Source: Cryoendolithus antarcticus (taxonomy: Eukaryota; Ascomycota; Dothideomycetes; Cladosporiales; Cladosporiaceae). Taken from it: a DNA stretch of 64,000 bases. The position numbers and the translations under genes are program-made. The notes under the pieces were generated by a model that was not told the DNA's origin, searched no databases, and saw nothing but the letters and a program-made list of their open reading frames with translations. Within the stretch, counting starts at the first letter, position 1. The number at the start of each line of letters is the position of its first letter. This document shows, in pieces, positions 21,520-33,068 of this stretch. The DNA is taken from NCBI GenBank assembly GCA_002077065.1, contig NAJO01000038.1, forward strand, positions 62,001 to 126,000. Reading direction: 5' to 3'.

Positions 21520-23695
21520 TCATATGCGCTGTCCTCCCTCGACAGCCCGATCCTCTCTTGTCGCCACCGCGACTAACGCCTCGAGTCTCCCCATGTCCCC
21601 CGCCCTTTGCTGTTCTGCTTGTGGATATGCTCCACCATGGTCACTCTGCATTACATAACCTTGCTGGGTTGGCTGCTGCTGCTGTTGCTGCATAGACATC
21701 GGCACACCGGGTACAGGTGCGAAAGACTGAAATCCCGAGTCAGTCCGAGCTGGTTCTGGCTTGTACGATGCGGTAATGTTGGACGATAGTACCTTTGGGT
21801 CCTGCGCTGTATTTACAAGGTGTGACGGGGGTGCATCGCCAGCGTTGACAATCACTGGATTGTACTCCAGATTCTGCTGGTTCAGCGGAGTCGGAACGCC
21901 ATCGCTGGAGCTGCTATCTTCGGGCGATGGCCGACCAGACAGGGTCGCTGGATTGACCGGACCGCCATACCAGCCTTGGCGCTTAGCCCGGCGTGGTGTC
22001 GTGGGTTGTTCAGATTGGGGAGCAGCGATGGGTTGAGGGTAGGGCTGCGGACCGGCACCAACCTGGTTCGTGAAATAGCCTGGATGCATTGGGACAGCGG
22101 ACTGATTGGCGTATTGGCCTTCTTGCGGGGGCGCATTTGCCGATGCTATGTCGAGCCTAGTCAGATTTTGGTATAGACCTGCGTCCGATGGGCGGTGCGA
22201 GCTCGTTGGTCGCGGACTGGCATCGACCATCATCGGACTTGATTGCAACCTGGCAGCGTGATCGAAGCTCTCAATCCCTGGCAGGCGAGTGACTTGACTT
22301 GCCGCTTGTTGCTGTGAGAGTGCTGGTCTCGGCTCATCTGGAGTCTGCCCATACATCAGCCCACTTGTAGCAGGCCGCTGTGTGTAGCCGCTATATGTGC
22401 CTGAGTGCCATGTGCGCCGTCTGAACTCCAAATCTGTCTCCGAATCACGACGACCGTACGAGAAGACCGAGCTTGTAGGACTGCTGTAGATGCTGTTGTT
22501 TTGTGGCGACGCTGGCTGGGGTGGGCCGAGAACGGGACTGAAGTAGCCGGCAGGGTAGCTGCTGCCACCCGGATTCTGATACATACTAGCTAACGGCACA
22601 GACAAGCGTCGGCTGTGTCGCGCACCATTGTAGAATGATGATCTTCGTGGGGGTGACCCAAAAGTAGAGCTGAAGCCTGGGCTCCCAGGAGCTGTGGAGA
22701 ACGTCGTCGAAGTCGGTGTGCTGTATCCGCCTGGAGATGAGTCCATTTGTGCATACTGCTGCCCTGGGCTGCCGGGTGTCATGTTCCAGTTGTCGATTGC
22801 AGCCATCGCTCGCCGTGAGGGGTCGTTAGCCATCGCCAATTGTGGTGGCTTTCTTCGTAAGTCATCCGGCACACCGATGCTGGAAGCCGTGGAGCCGACA
22901 CTTGATGCCGATAAGTTGCGGCTGTGTCCTCTGCTGTGTGTATGTCCACCCTGGCCACCGAGTGTGCCTGTTCGAGAGCGGTTGGGCGGTGGTCGTATCC
23001 TGTCCGTCCTTATCTGGCGCTGGAACCTGGTACTCGTAGCTGCGAGTGAGTCACCAGGTATCTCCTCGTTAACGTGCACCGTCTGAGCATGCTGTCGCAG
23101 ATTATCCAGGCGCGAAAATCTTCTCGAGCAGTGACATTGGAATGGTCGTTCGCCAGTGTGCTTGCTGTAAGCTTGTCAGTATCTTGAGATATGCCACCAG
23201 CACTCGTCTGACCTACCGTATATGTCTCGCTAGATGCTCAGATCGGGTGAAACTGAGCTGACATGGCGGAAAGTCTGTGCAAAAGAACCGCTGTCCCTTC
23301 TTCTTCTTTGATGGCCGTTGCGAGTCACTCGTAGCGCTCTCATCATCAGATCCGTCATCTTCAGCACCCTCATCCGCATCTGCCTCTCCCATGTCCACAT
23401 CTTCGGAGCTGTTCAACCGCTCCATCTGCTTCCGTTCCGCCACACAATCTGTATCATGCAACTTCTCGGTACTGCTCGCGGGAGGTAGTGGTTCATCCGG
23501 CAGCGCTCGTTGCCCAGCGAGTCCACCAAAGCTGTGTCGCGTGGGCGTGGCTGCATCAGGGCCATCAACCGATGCGTCTCTCTGCGCGTCTACAGCAAAG
23601 AGCGGTCTCGGTGTAGTCGGTGTCGTCTCGTCGCCATTGCGTAACCCGTCTGGCACGTTGAGCGTGGTGCTGACGGTCGCGCATGCTGCAGCCAT
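21520..23695 (-). CDS. C2H2 zinc-finger transcription factor
   Basis: Two exons, 23695-23217 and 23164-21520, with a 52-nt intron (CTGAC branch, TTACAG acceptor) inside the zinc-finger region, give 707 residues. The N terminus is acidic and disordered, with a basic KKKKGQR just before the fingers. Two adjacent C2H2 fingers lie at about residues 138-190: the first reads [11 protein letters not shown] then [12 protein letters not shown], and the second reads CHCSRRF then [13 protein letters not shown]. They are linked by the classic HTGERPF. A conserved-looking [19 protein letters not shown] tail follows. The remaining 500 residues are Ser/Pro/Gln/Gly-rich with a short Gln run, as in activation domains. 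The layout resembles the Msn2/Rgm1-like group of stress or metabolism regulators, but I cannot name the orthologue. Confidence 0.88.
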
Positions 23696-26107
23696 GGCGC
23701 GGCGTCTATGTTGGGGTATGCGCGATACCCGTCAATACCAGTGATGCGCCTTGTATGACCTTCCGATTATGTTTCGATTCCGTGCTATCGCAATACGACG
23801 GCGCAAGGCTGAAGTGGTGGGGACAGCGGCTGGGTGGGGTGGCAGGCTGACGATGCCGAGTAGCGCGGCGGCACCAAGATTACGCCTCCAAGAAGTAAAT
23901 GATACGACAAAGCCCTCCGATGAAGTAAGAACACGTTCGTAAAGAGCGACGACGAAGTGAACAGATCTGCCGTTACGAGGCCGTCAAGTCGATCAGGCAC
24001 GAAGTGTAGCGACGATGAGACAGAGAGAGGCACAGCGGAGTAAGGTTCGGTCTAGCAATGACGATAAGGGCAACCTGCGACGGGATCATGCACAGCAGGA
24101 TAGCGGCAGGATTGACGCGCCACTGTACATTGCGCGGCGATCGCTCGCTGACACAGTGGAGTGACTCGATAACAAGTCTCAGGTGCGACGGACCAGGAAC
24201 GAGCGGCGGAGGGCTGGCTGCATTCGACGCACACACGCGATGATGGGGCGGATGCGGGATGGCGATGGAGGGGTTCCTGGCTGTGTGCTGATGCGAGGGC
24301 GAAAAGAAACCCTTACTAAGAAAAGGCGCTCTGGCGTTTGGCCAAGCAAAGTCGTTGCTCATCTGATCGCCAGGAGATCTGCGGCCGGTCGTCTGGGGTA
24401 CGAAGGAACTTGATATTGCTCCTCTTGGCCACCCACCCACCTTCGAATGATACGCAATTGTTGACTCGAGTCTGATCTACACGACGGCCGCGAGTCGGTC
24501 ACCCGAACTCCGACAAAGTCACGATACGATCTCACATTCCCGAAGGCAGTCGTCCGATGAACACCTGACCGCAACCTGACACGCTCACCGGCTTTCCACG
24601 GGCAGGCGAATTCCTTGACCTCTCGTCTGAATGTAGTAGTACCTCGATTGCCCAATCCGAGCCCTTATAGGGCGGGACAGACGAGGTGGCGTAATAAAGT
24701 GTGCCTTGGCGGGGCCTGCACCGGCTTGTGTGGTGGGGTGTTTGGCATTTTGGACCGCAGTAATCGACGCTTGTGCGAGAGCTATCCACTCTATTCCCAG
24801 GCACAGGCTCCGATGCCAGGTACCGACGTTGCTGATAGAATTGTGGAACTCGGCACGAGGTTGGAGAACGATGTCGTCTTTGATACCACGAGGGTCTCTT
24901 CGCATCGTCACACGACTCTCGCAACACTCGTGCCCTTCACAGTTGCGTGTGCGAAGAATACACGTTGCCGCGTCCGCTGGCACGGCATGTGCGAGAAGCG
25001 CGGAGTGTTTCACACCCATTGCCGTGCCTGCGCGCTACTGCGATCACATGCGCAAGCAGCACGATAGCGACTGCACAGAAGTCCGGTAGCTCCAGGCGCA
25101 AGGCGAGTCGTCAGCGAAGCTGCATCCTTGCTTGATTCACCAGCTGCATAATAAGCTCTCACCGCTCTCCTCAGCAGCTTCGAAATCGCGTGGTGTCAGC
25201 TTCTGTCAACGTTGATGAGGGTGACTGGCGGGCCCTGGCTAGACCCTGTTCTTGTGCCAGCGTGGTGGGCCTGTCGCTGACTTGCAGCGCTAATGCACAG
25301 AAGTGGCTTTGTGCGTCTCGCTTCTTTGCGTGATGCCAGGGGGCCGATACTTTGGTTCAGGTACCGGAGAGACTCCACTTCGGAAGAACCGACGACTTCA
25401 TGTTCCTGGAATACATGGGGTAGAAGACATAGCATAAGGTATACATGGACGTGCACTGACGTCGGAGTATAGTGTGAGGCTCCATACTGCATATGAGGTG
25501 AGGTCAAGACTGCTTGCACGAGGTCGGAAGGTACAGAAAAGTATGTATCGCTCTTTCCCAAGTCATAACAGCCGCTCTACTCCCTCGTCTCTTGCGCTCC
25601 CTTAGCTCTACTTCCTTCCAAGCCATCTAGTACACTGTAATCGCGATCAGAAGGGACAGTGCCTGAGATGAATCCCGTGTAGCCCACCTAGGCACAGATG
25701 TCGCACTCCATGGTTTCGCTCCAAAAAATATCCCTCTGCATCTCATCATAATACATATCGCTTGGCGGATACCTTTGGGTTACTAAAAGCAAGATTTAGT
25801 CGTGAGTGTAGCTCACCAACAAACTTATGTGCAAGGCAGTAGTGGGTTTAAGTAACATGACAGTTCATCAAACCTGGGAAGTGAGACGGAAATGATCTAC
25901 CTGTATCCTTCGCATACCCCAGAAGCACTGCGACTTTCGACTGTACCGCCTCATCGCCATGGTCGGCCATGTTTTTCCGCTTGACGCAGCTGCCTGCCAA
26001 AGAGATGCGGTCTCCTGGCGAATTACGAGGAAGCCAATGCACCCTGCGCAGAGTGCAGTTCCAGCAGCTCCACCGTACTTCCACTTGACATACTTTGCAG
26101 CTTGCCA
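23696..26107. other. 2.4-kb intergenic, probable long promoter
   Basis: It lies upstream of the C2H2 gene (-) and downstream of the F-box gene (-). Open frames up to about 150 codons overlap on both strands around 24500-25070 without any recognisable motif. Long upstream regions are common for fungal regulators, so most of this may be promoter and 5' leader. I see no RNA gene or repeat. Confidence 0.4.
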
Positions 26108-26890
26108 TCAATCCATTCCTCGTTGTTTCGCCAATTTCGCAATGCGCCGCTGCAGCTTGTTTCCGGCCCAGATGGCCTCCGTCGCTGCTCGCTCCACCTC
26201 AAAAATTGCCAACTCATCTCTCATCTTCGCCATTGCCTCTACAGCGATTTCAGTACGACGCTGATAACCGATCCAGAATCTCCACTCGAGATGTCCCCCT
26301 TGATAGTGCTCGCAATCTAGTATATACGTATCCGCCTCAATGGTATCGTATAGATCACCGAGCTTCAACGGTTCGCCATGCTTGACCGAGACGATCCAGT
26401 ACGTCGGATCAGGCACACTTCCTAGACTGATGACAAGATCGCGGTACATTGCAGGCTGGAGAAGCAGAGTGGAACGCCAGGCACTCTTGTATCCAATCTT
26501 CGGCCTCATTGAAAAGCGCGGGATGCCGCCGATCCATTGTTGGAAGATGCAGTGGAAATGTGGATGAAGCCTGTAGCCTTGCGCTGGTACGGCAACACCA
26601 AACTCTGGGTTCGGCTCGAGGTTCCAAGGAAACTGGCCGTCAAGATTCTCTCTGTAGGTGTTGTTATAGACGGTCACGCCATGATACGGTCCGAACGTCC
26701 CGGATTCAGTCGCTACAGATGTGTTTTGCGAGCTGATCTTGAAGAGTTTCTGCTGGGCCCTCGTTGACTTCTGTATTGTATCGCGCCATTGACAGCACAC
26801 TTTCTGCGCGTTCATGAGGCCATTGTGAGGTAACTTCAGCAGGATCATCTCCAGTAGTTCGGTGATCTCGAAGACTGTCGGCTGGGGCAT
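26108..26890 (-). CDS. F-box protein
   Basis: A single-exon protein of 260 residues. The N-terminal 45 residues match an F-box: FEITELLEMILLKLP, then MNAQKVCCQWRDTI with the typical C-x-x-W near its end. F-box proteins recruit substrates to SCF (Skp1-cullin) ubiquitin ligases. The remainder is the short fungal type seen in many Dothideomycetes: a YRLHPHFHCIFQQW block, a W-R-S-T-L-L-L-Q-P segment and LKLGDLYDTIEADTYIL, ending in a helical Glu/Ala/Arg-rich tail. No WD40 or LRR substrate domain is visible, so the target is unknown. A decayed paralogue lies about 0.4 kb upstream on the same strand and shares the HP-x-F, WRS-x-LL-x-QP and LGDLYD blocks, pointing to a local tandem duplication. Confidence 0.85.
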   Translation of the reverse strand: MPQPTVFEITELLEMILLKLPHNGLMNAQKVCCQWRDTIQKSTRAQQKLFKISSQNTSVATESGTFGPYHGVTVYNNTYRENLDGQFPWNLEPNPEFGVAVPAQGYRLHPHFHCIFQQWIGGIPRFSMRPKIGYKSAWRSTLLLQPAMYRDLVISLGSVPDPTYWIVSVKHGEPLKLGDLYDTIEADTYILDCEHYQGGHLEWRFWIGYQRRTEIAVEAMAKMRDELAIFEVERAATEAIWAGNKLQRRIAKLAKQRGMD

Positions 26891-27317
26891 CGCCGCCTTG
26901 TGGCGGGTCGGCGCCGTGTTATACCGTGTGTGAGTAAATTTCCCACGAATACAAGGCGTGTATAAGTGAGCTGACCTTCATCGATAGGTGTCCATTGACC
27001 AGGTCTCGATGCCTCTGCGCCAATATGATAGTTTGTACTGAGATGACGAAGTAAAGCAGGAGGAAAGAACGAGGGAACACGGGCTGGTCAATTCACAGCT
27101 TGGCATCTGCGCCTGCCTACCAGGAACATCACCTTCGACAACTTCGCATCCTGCGTGGTGACGCTTGCACGCTCCAAAGATCCCGGAGACGCTTAGTAGC
27201 GTTAGTCCACTGTAGGTGAACCACAGGCTCCACCTTGTACATGCTAATCATTTCGGCTGCTGTATTGTTCCAAGTTACAGAGCAATGACTAAAAGGACAC
27301 AGCCTCCGTCTTAAACA
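26891..27317. other. spacer between tandem F-box genes
   Basis: This 0.4-kb stretch lies between the decayed F-box paralogue and the intact one, both on the minus strand. It should hold the promoter of the intact gene. No coding sequence is supported. Confidence 0.4.
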
Positions 27318-27990
27318 CTAGCCCTGATGCTCACATTCAAACCAACAAACCCACACCTTCCTCCCTCGCCAATGATAGCCCAGATCTTTTGAAGTCCCTC
27401 TGAGTACGTCGTAAAGATCTCCGAGTGTCGCGGGTGACCTTTTCTTGCCCTTTACGATCCAGTACCTACCAGCTCGACCAAGCGTGAGCTTGCGCAAAGG
27501 CGGCTGACACAGCAGGATCGAGCGCCAGTGGGCATCTTTTTGTCTCGCGTGCGGCTCAGGTTGTTTGAAGCGAGCAAGCCACATCTTGATAATGATATAG
27601 AAGCGCGGATGGAGTTCGTAGCCATCGAACAGCAAGCCACCATCGTCTGGGTTGTCCGGCTTGCGTGGTCGGGAGCCCCGGGCCTCAAGATGTCTGTTGC
27701 GATCGGCAATACTCCATCAAATACGTAGATTGCATTCGCCGACAGGCGCTGCTTCGGGACAGGTAATTGGCATTTTGAAGAGTGCGCGCTGCAATGCGCT
27801 CGAATTTCGAATGGCCCCGCCCTACTCCAAACAAACGAGCTTTGAACGGAGGAGCGTCATGTATGGCATCCGCAGTAGGACCATGTGCAGCAACTCGGCG
27901 GTTGAAAGGACCTTACGCACTGCGGGCTGCACGTTCGCAAGAGGATCTAGTCTCTGCAATCTGCCGAATCAGTGCTGGTATGGATAATCC
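27318..27990 (-). pseudogene. decayed F-box gene, paralogue of the neighbour
   Basis: One frame running right to left carries recognisable F-box protein sequence interrupted by stops. The F-box itself is clear (AELLHMVLLRMPYMTLLRSK). A TAG at about 27826 stands where the family has the conserved Trp, so it looks like TGG changed to TAG. Reading continues in the same frame with AIRNSSALQRALFKMP, then a TGA at about 27723, then on to the natural stop at 27318. The downstream part matches the intact neighbour: YELHPRFYIIIKMW, HWRSILLCQPPL and LGDLYDVL. No start codon is in frame upstream; a GTAAGT..GGCAG intron near 27960-28020 may once have joined a first exon. The two stops and the missing start make a product unlikely. 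Confidence 0.7.
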
Positions 27991-28288
27991 TGTCTATAGG
28001 TGTCAAGCAAAATTACTTACCATTGTCACTGCGAGAGTCTGGGCTAGACTGTATTTTTCGAGGTAGACATTAGTACGAAGGGCCATCTCATTGTCGTGTT
28101 GATCGAGACTTCGCTGTTGCAGATATGAGGATGGTACCCTTTGCCTAGTGAATTTACGTGAAAGGAGTGAGACACAGATGAAGATTCACATGGAGTTGAA
28201 CGAGTGACGTGATGGAGAGGGTTTATGAGTTGAGGTAGGATACGCAGTCATCTGATCAGATATCTACGCAGCTTGACATGATCCTAGC
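27991..28288. other. 3' flank of UBI3
   Basis: About 300 bases between the UBI3 stop codon and the pseudogene, expected to hold the UBI3 3' untranslated region. Nothing else is seen apart from a possible first-exon remnant of the pseudogene near 28020-28070. Confidence 0.35.
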
Positions 28289-29592
<1,304 letters not shown>

Positions 29593-31635
29593 ATGCTGTC
29601 CACTAACCCAACCTCGAACCTCCAACAGAGACGCCAACAACACCAACGACAACAATCACTCGAGGTTCCCATACTTGCAACACCACTTTCTGCATATCAA
29701 AGAATCTGCAACCCTCAACGTGCGCACCGTCGGGGTCAAAGTCTTGACCAACGATCAAACGCACGAGGCACACCGACTGGATTCAGACCACTACATCCGC
29801 AGGAACTACTTCACGTACAAGCAAGTACGGCACAAATTACTAACACAGGACAAAACTATCCACCACAGGATCTACAGCATTACAAGCAAGAAACGCAGCA
29901 GCACTTGCCTGGTCAGCCAGGCTTGCCAGCAGCAGACTTTCAAACACACCTCCAACAGCAACTCCACGGCAGGCCCGTCAACGTCGGCCCCCAGCAGATC
30001 GCCTTCGAGCGAGCTGAGGACGCGAAAGCGGAGCTTCAGAAGCACATCCAGTGGTTCGCAACGACGTACGGCGGGTCCGCACCGAATATCACCATCTCCA
30101 CATCACCAGTTACCGACTTTCCTCCAGCGAATATATCGAGTTTAGCAATGGCTCCGCAGCAACCGCAGCAAATGGCTATGTCTATGCACGACATCTCTCC
30201 CTCTCACACTCCGATTCCTCACCCTTACCCGCACACGGTGCCGAATACTCCGCAGCACCACGCTCGGCCGTGGTCCAGCCCAGTGTTGATCAATGGCAAG
30301 CATGAGCGCTCTCAAAGCTTCCAACTTGACACCGCACCGATGTCTGCATCATTCGACATCCATGGCAGCGAGCTACTGGCCGCCGCACAAGCCGAGCAGG
30401 TTCATTTCGAGGCGTTCACGCACGACAATCTGGCCAGCTTCGGCGGTGCGCAAAGCTATGCCTCCTCAGCCTACTCTTCTTCCGTCGTTGATGCGCATTC
30501 ACCTTCCACGTACAACACGCCTCACATGCCTACTCTCGCAGAGGAGCCGGATCTCACCGGCACTGCCTTCAATGTCAATGCGCCGTTCATGCGCGATGGC
30601 AGCAATACCCTTGACACGACTGGTGGCGCTGACGAGCAAGACAACCAATTTCTTTACCAACCGCAAGCCCTGTCACCTCGTGCTGCAGCTCTTGCCAGTC
30701 TTGGTGGTATCAATGCGAGCATCGAGGATACTGGCATCAGCTCCGAGGAAGTCACACAGTACATGTCTGAGCAGAATCCAACTAATTCAAGATGGACCTG
30801 TCTCTTCCCCGGATGTGGCAAAGACTTCGGTCGCAAGGAGAACATCCGCGCGCACGTCCAGACTCATCTCGGCGACCGCCAATTCAAGTGCAATGACTGT
30901 GGCAAGTGCTTCGTCCGCCAGCACGACCTCAAGCGTCACGCCAAGATCCACTCCGGCGTCAAGGCGCATGTCTGCCCCTGCAACATGAGCTTCGCACGAC
31001 AGGATGCGCTCACTCGTCACCGCCAGCGTGGCATGTGCGAAGGCGTACTCCCCGGTTTCGAGAAGACCGAGGAGGACAGGAAGCCTCGCGGCCGGCCTAG
31101 GAAAGAGCGCCCAGACATGGAGACACGCGCTGAAAAGGCCACTCGTGCCAGGCACATGGACGCTCAATACATGAGTGACGACAACACTACCATCGGCGCG
31201 GGCAACAACATCTCATCCTACCATCACGCAAGCCCTGAGTACACTGCTACGGCCGTTGACCAATTTCTCGCCGCTGCAGATGAGCAATACCTCAGTGCCA
31301 GCTCCGATTCGGGCGCGAGCGATCGTAGCTTCCCGGTCACACCGCCAGACACTCAGTCCGACATGTACGAAGACATCAACTTTAACGAGTTCGTCGATCC
31401 GGTCGCTGTCGACGCGTTGGGCAACACCGACTTCGACTTCTCATCTGGTACCGGAGGCTCCTGGCGTGCTGATACGCCACCTTCATCGCCGCCCTATGAC
31501 TACAGCAGTCCGCTGGACGCGCTCTCGCCACCGAGCGATTGCGCGCCAATGCAGGACTTCGAGTTCATGGGTGGGCTCGGAGGGGTGATGCACTACCTGG
31601 AGCAGCCAAATTATGTTGGCTTTGAGTCAATGTGA
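29593..31635 (+). CDS. ace2: Swi5/Ace2-type C2H2 transcription factor
   Basis: A single-exon protein of 680 residues. Three zinc fingers lie at about residues 400-482: CLFPGCGKDFGRKENIRAHV, then CNDCGKCFVRQHDLKRHAKIH, then an atypical CPCNMSFARQDALTRHRQRG ending in MCEG. This arrangement, including the short third finger and the RGRPRKERP AT-hook-like basic stretch right after it, is the hallmark of yeast Swi5/Ace2, which activate late-mitosis/G1 genes for cell separation. The N-terminal 390 residues are Gln/His/Pro/Ser-rich with an N-terminal SAYQRICNP and GQSLDQRS motif. The C terminus is Asp/Ser/Pro-rich and may be an activation domain. In filamentous fungi the family is linked to septation, conidiation and wall remodelling. 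The family assignment is strong; one-to-one orthology is not tested. Confidence 0.88.
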   Translation: MLSTNPTSNLQQRRQQHQRQQSLEVPILATPLSAYQRICNPQRAHRRGQSLDQRSNARGTPTGFRPLHPQELLHVQASTAQITNTGQNYPPQDLQHYKQETQQHLPGQPGLPAADFQTHLQQQLHGRPVNVGPQQIAFERAEDAKAELQKHIQWFATTYGGSAPNITISTSPVTDFPPANISSLAMAPQQPQQMAMSMHDISPSHTPIPHPYPHTVPNTPQHHARPWSSPVLINGKHERSQSFQLDTAPMSASFDIHGSELLAAAQAEQVHFEAFTHDNLASFGGAQSYASSAYSSSVVDAHSPSTYNTPHMPTLAEEPDLTGTAFNVNAPFMRDGSNTLDTTGGADEQDNQFLYQPQALSPRAAALASLGGINASIEDTGISSEEVTQYMSEQNPTNSRWTCLFPGCGKDFGRKENIRAHVQTHLGDRQFKCNDCGKCFVRQHDLKRHAKIHSGVKAHVCPCNMSFARQDALTRHRQRGMCEGVLPGFEKTEEDRKPRGRPRKERPDMETRAEKATRARHMDAQYMSDDNTTIGAGNNISSYHHASPEYTATAVDQFLAAADEQYLSASSDSGASDRSFPVTPPDTQSDMYEDINFNEFVDPVAVDALGNTDFDFSSGTGGSWRADTPPSSPPYDYSSPLDALSPPSDCAPMQDFEFMGGLGGVMHYLEQPNYVGFESM

Positions 31636-32480
31636 AGGGCTGGCCAATGAGCACTTTCATCCCATCAGCGACTAGGCTAGGGGCGCAAGGCAGGACGACA
31701 ACGACTCACGAATGGGTGGACTTGGATCGCAGGCAGCGAATAGACGGACTGGGCTGGATGCTGACTTGTATAGGGGGTGGCGCACTCGACGCACAGCGCT
31801 CGCACCTTCGTGCAATGCTTTTATTTGATCTTCCTTGGTTTCTTCGCAATACTACGGTCCTTACCAGAATGTACTCAGACGTCTCAGTCCCTTGGCTGCT
31901 GCGACATCCGCAGTGGCTGAGAGGCTGACACTAGATAGGGTGTGTAACATATGAACGAGCTTCTCGCGCATCGATTCCGTCGTCATTACCATATATGGAT
32001 GTCTCAACCGCGCCCACAGTGTCGGACAACGCCATCAGACTGCACGTACTCCCGTTTTGTGTCCGGTAGCATCCAGGACTCGTCCATCCCTTGCAGAGCT
32101 CAAGTTCATTACTTCCCGGAACTCGTAGTCGTGTGGTGACTGACGCATCTAGGTAATTACCTCTCTGATTCAGCAGAGCGATGATGCCAACGCCTTCGGA
32201 TAAAGATATCACGCCCGTCCACAGGTCCAATATGTACATCCACCTCCAATCGTCACGCTCTCCCGCCTTAGAGGCACTCGCCACACCAGAGCTCCTTTAA
32301 GGAATATTACTCTACGTCCCAATCCGACAACTAGTGCAACTCCAGCGCGTCTAATGCCACTGGCAAGTCACAATCCACGCCTGCCCATATCTCCGCACAG
32401 CCCTCTGCCTACAAGCTCCGCCTATCAGATGGCCCTCCCTCTCGCAGCACGTCTCCACTTCCAGCACCGACTCGAGTACC
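31636..32480. other. intergenic, 3' of Swi5/Ace2-like gene
   Basis: About 0.85 kb with no supported gene. It contains the 3' untranslated region of the Swi5/Ace2-like gene. At its right end (about 32354-32480) lies the unresolved 5' part of the next small gene, including an ATG at 32354 in a different frame. Confidence 0.35.
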
Positions 32481-32940
32481 GTGTCTTTCCTACCGGCAGA
32501 CGCTACCCCCGTAGACATCCTATTAGCCATAGCCGAAGGAGGCTTCTACGTCAATCCCCTCTTGATTCCCCAAACGGACCTGAGCCGGAAGCCCCGGAAG
32601 AAGTTCGATTACACCTGGGTGCCACCTCCCCCAGCATTTCGACCTTTAGGTGATCATTATCAGAAGCTCGATACTATTATCTCAGCACAGTCGAATGCCT
32701 GCTACGTGTATGCCGCGGAGCAGCCAGCCAAAGGGTGGGAGTTGCAGGGACATGCGGGTTGTGCTGGGGCATTTGGGGAGAGGGAGGAAGGTTGCGGTGT
32801 ATGCGAGGTTACAGAACGGTGGTAAGGTGGGGGAAATTGATCTGGAGGATGGTGTCTTGGCTGGAGAGTTTAGTGATGCAGTAAATGAGTGGATGAAGGA
32901 GGGTGCCATGTGGTGGAGTGTCAGGGTTGAGTCGAGGTAG
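32481..32940 (+). CDS. small hypothetical protein, frameshifted, 5' end unresolved
   Basis: Two abutting frames look like one gene. The first (from about 32481) encodes SFLPADATPVDILLAIAEGG, a Pro-rich VPPPPAFRP segment and YVYAAEQPAKGWELQG. Coding character then passes at about 32745 to the next frame, encoding MRVVLGHLGRGRKVAVYARL and a charged EIDLEDGVLAGEFSDAVNEW helix, and stops at 32940. The switch falls at a GGG run (CAGGGACATG). One G fewer would give a continuous protein of roughly 150 residues, and no GT..AG intron of normal length fits. There is no ATG in the first frame after the stop at 32352. A first exon in another frame, or a start lost with the frame, must be assumed. Function unknown. 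It may be a pseudogene or a sequencing error. Confidence 0.5.
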
Positions 32941-33068
32941 GTGGAGGGCAAGCAGCAGCTTTGATTTGCTTGGAGATTGTCTCGGGGTGAAGTACTACTA
33001 GCTCCAGGATTTGCGCCGGACGCCTTGCTAATGATCAAATCCCACCCCGTCCCATGCCCGCCGGAATA

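Noticed and set aside
24585..25067. Overlapping frames of about 125-150 codons on both strands
   Set aside because: Mutually antisense and without domain or splice support; more likely part of the long 5' region of the C2H2 gene.
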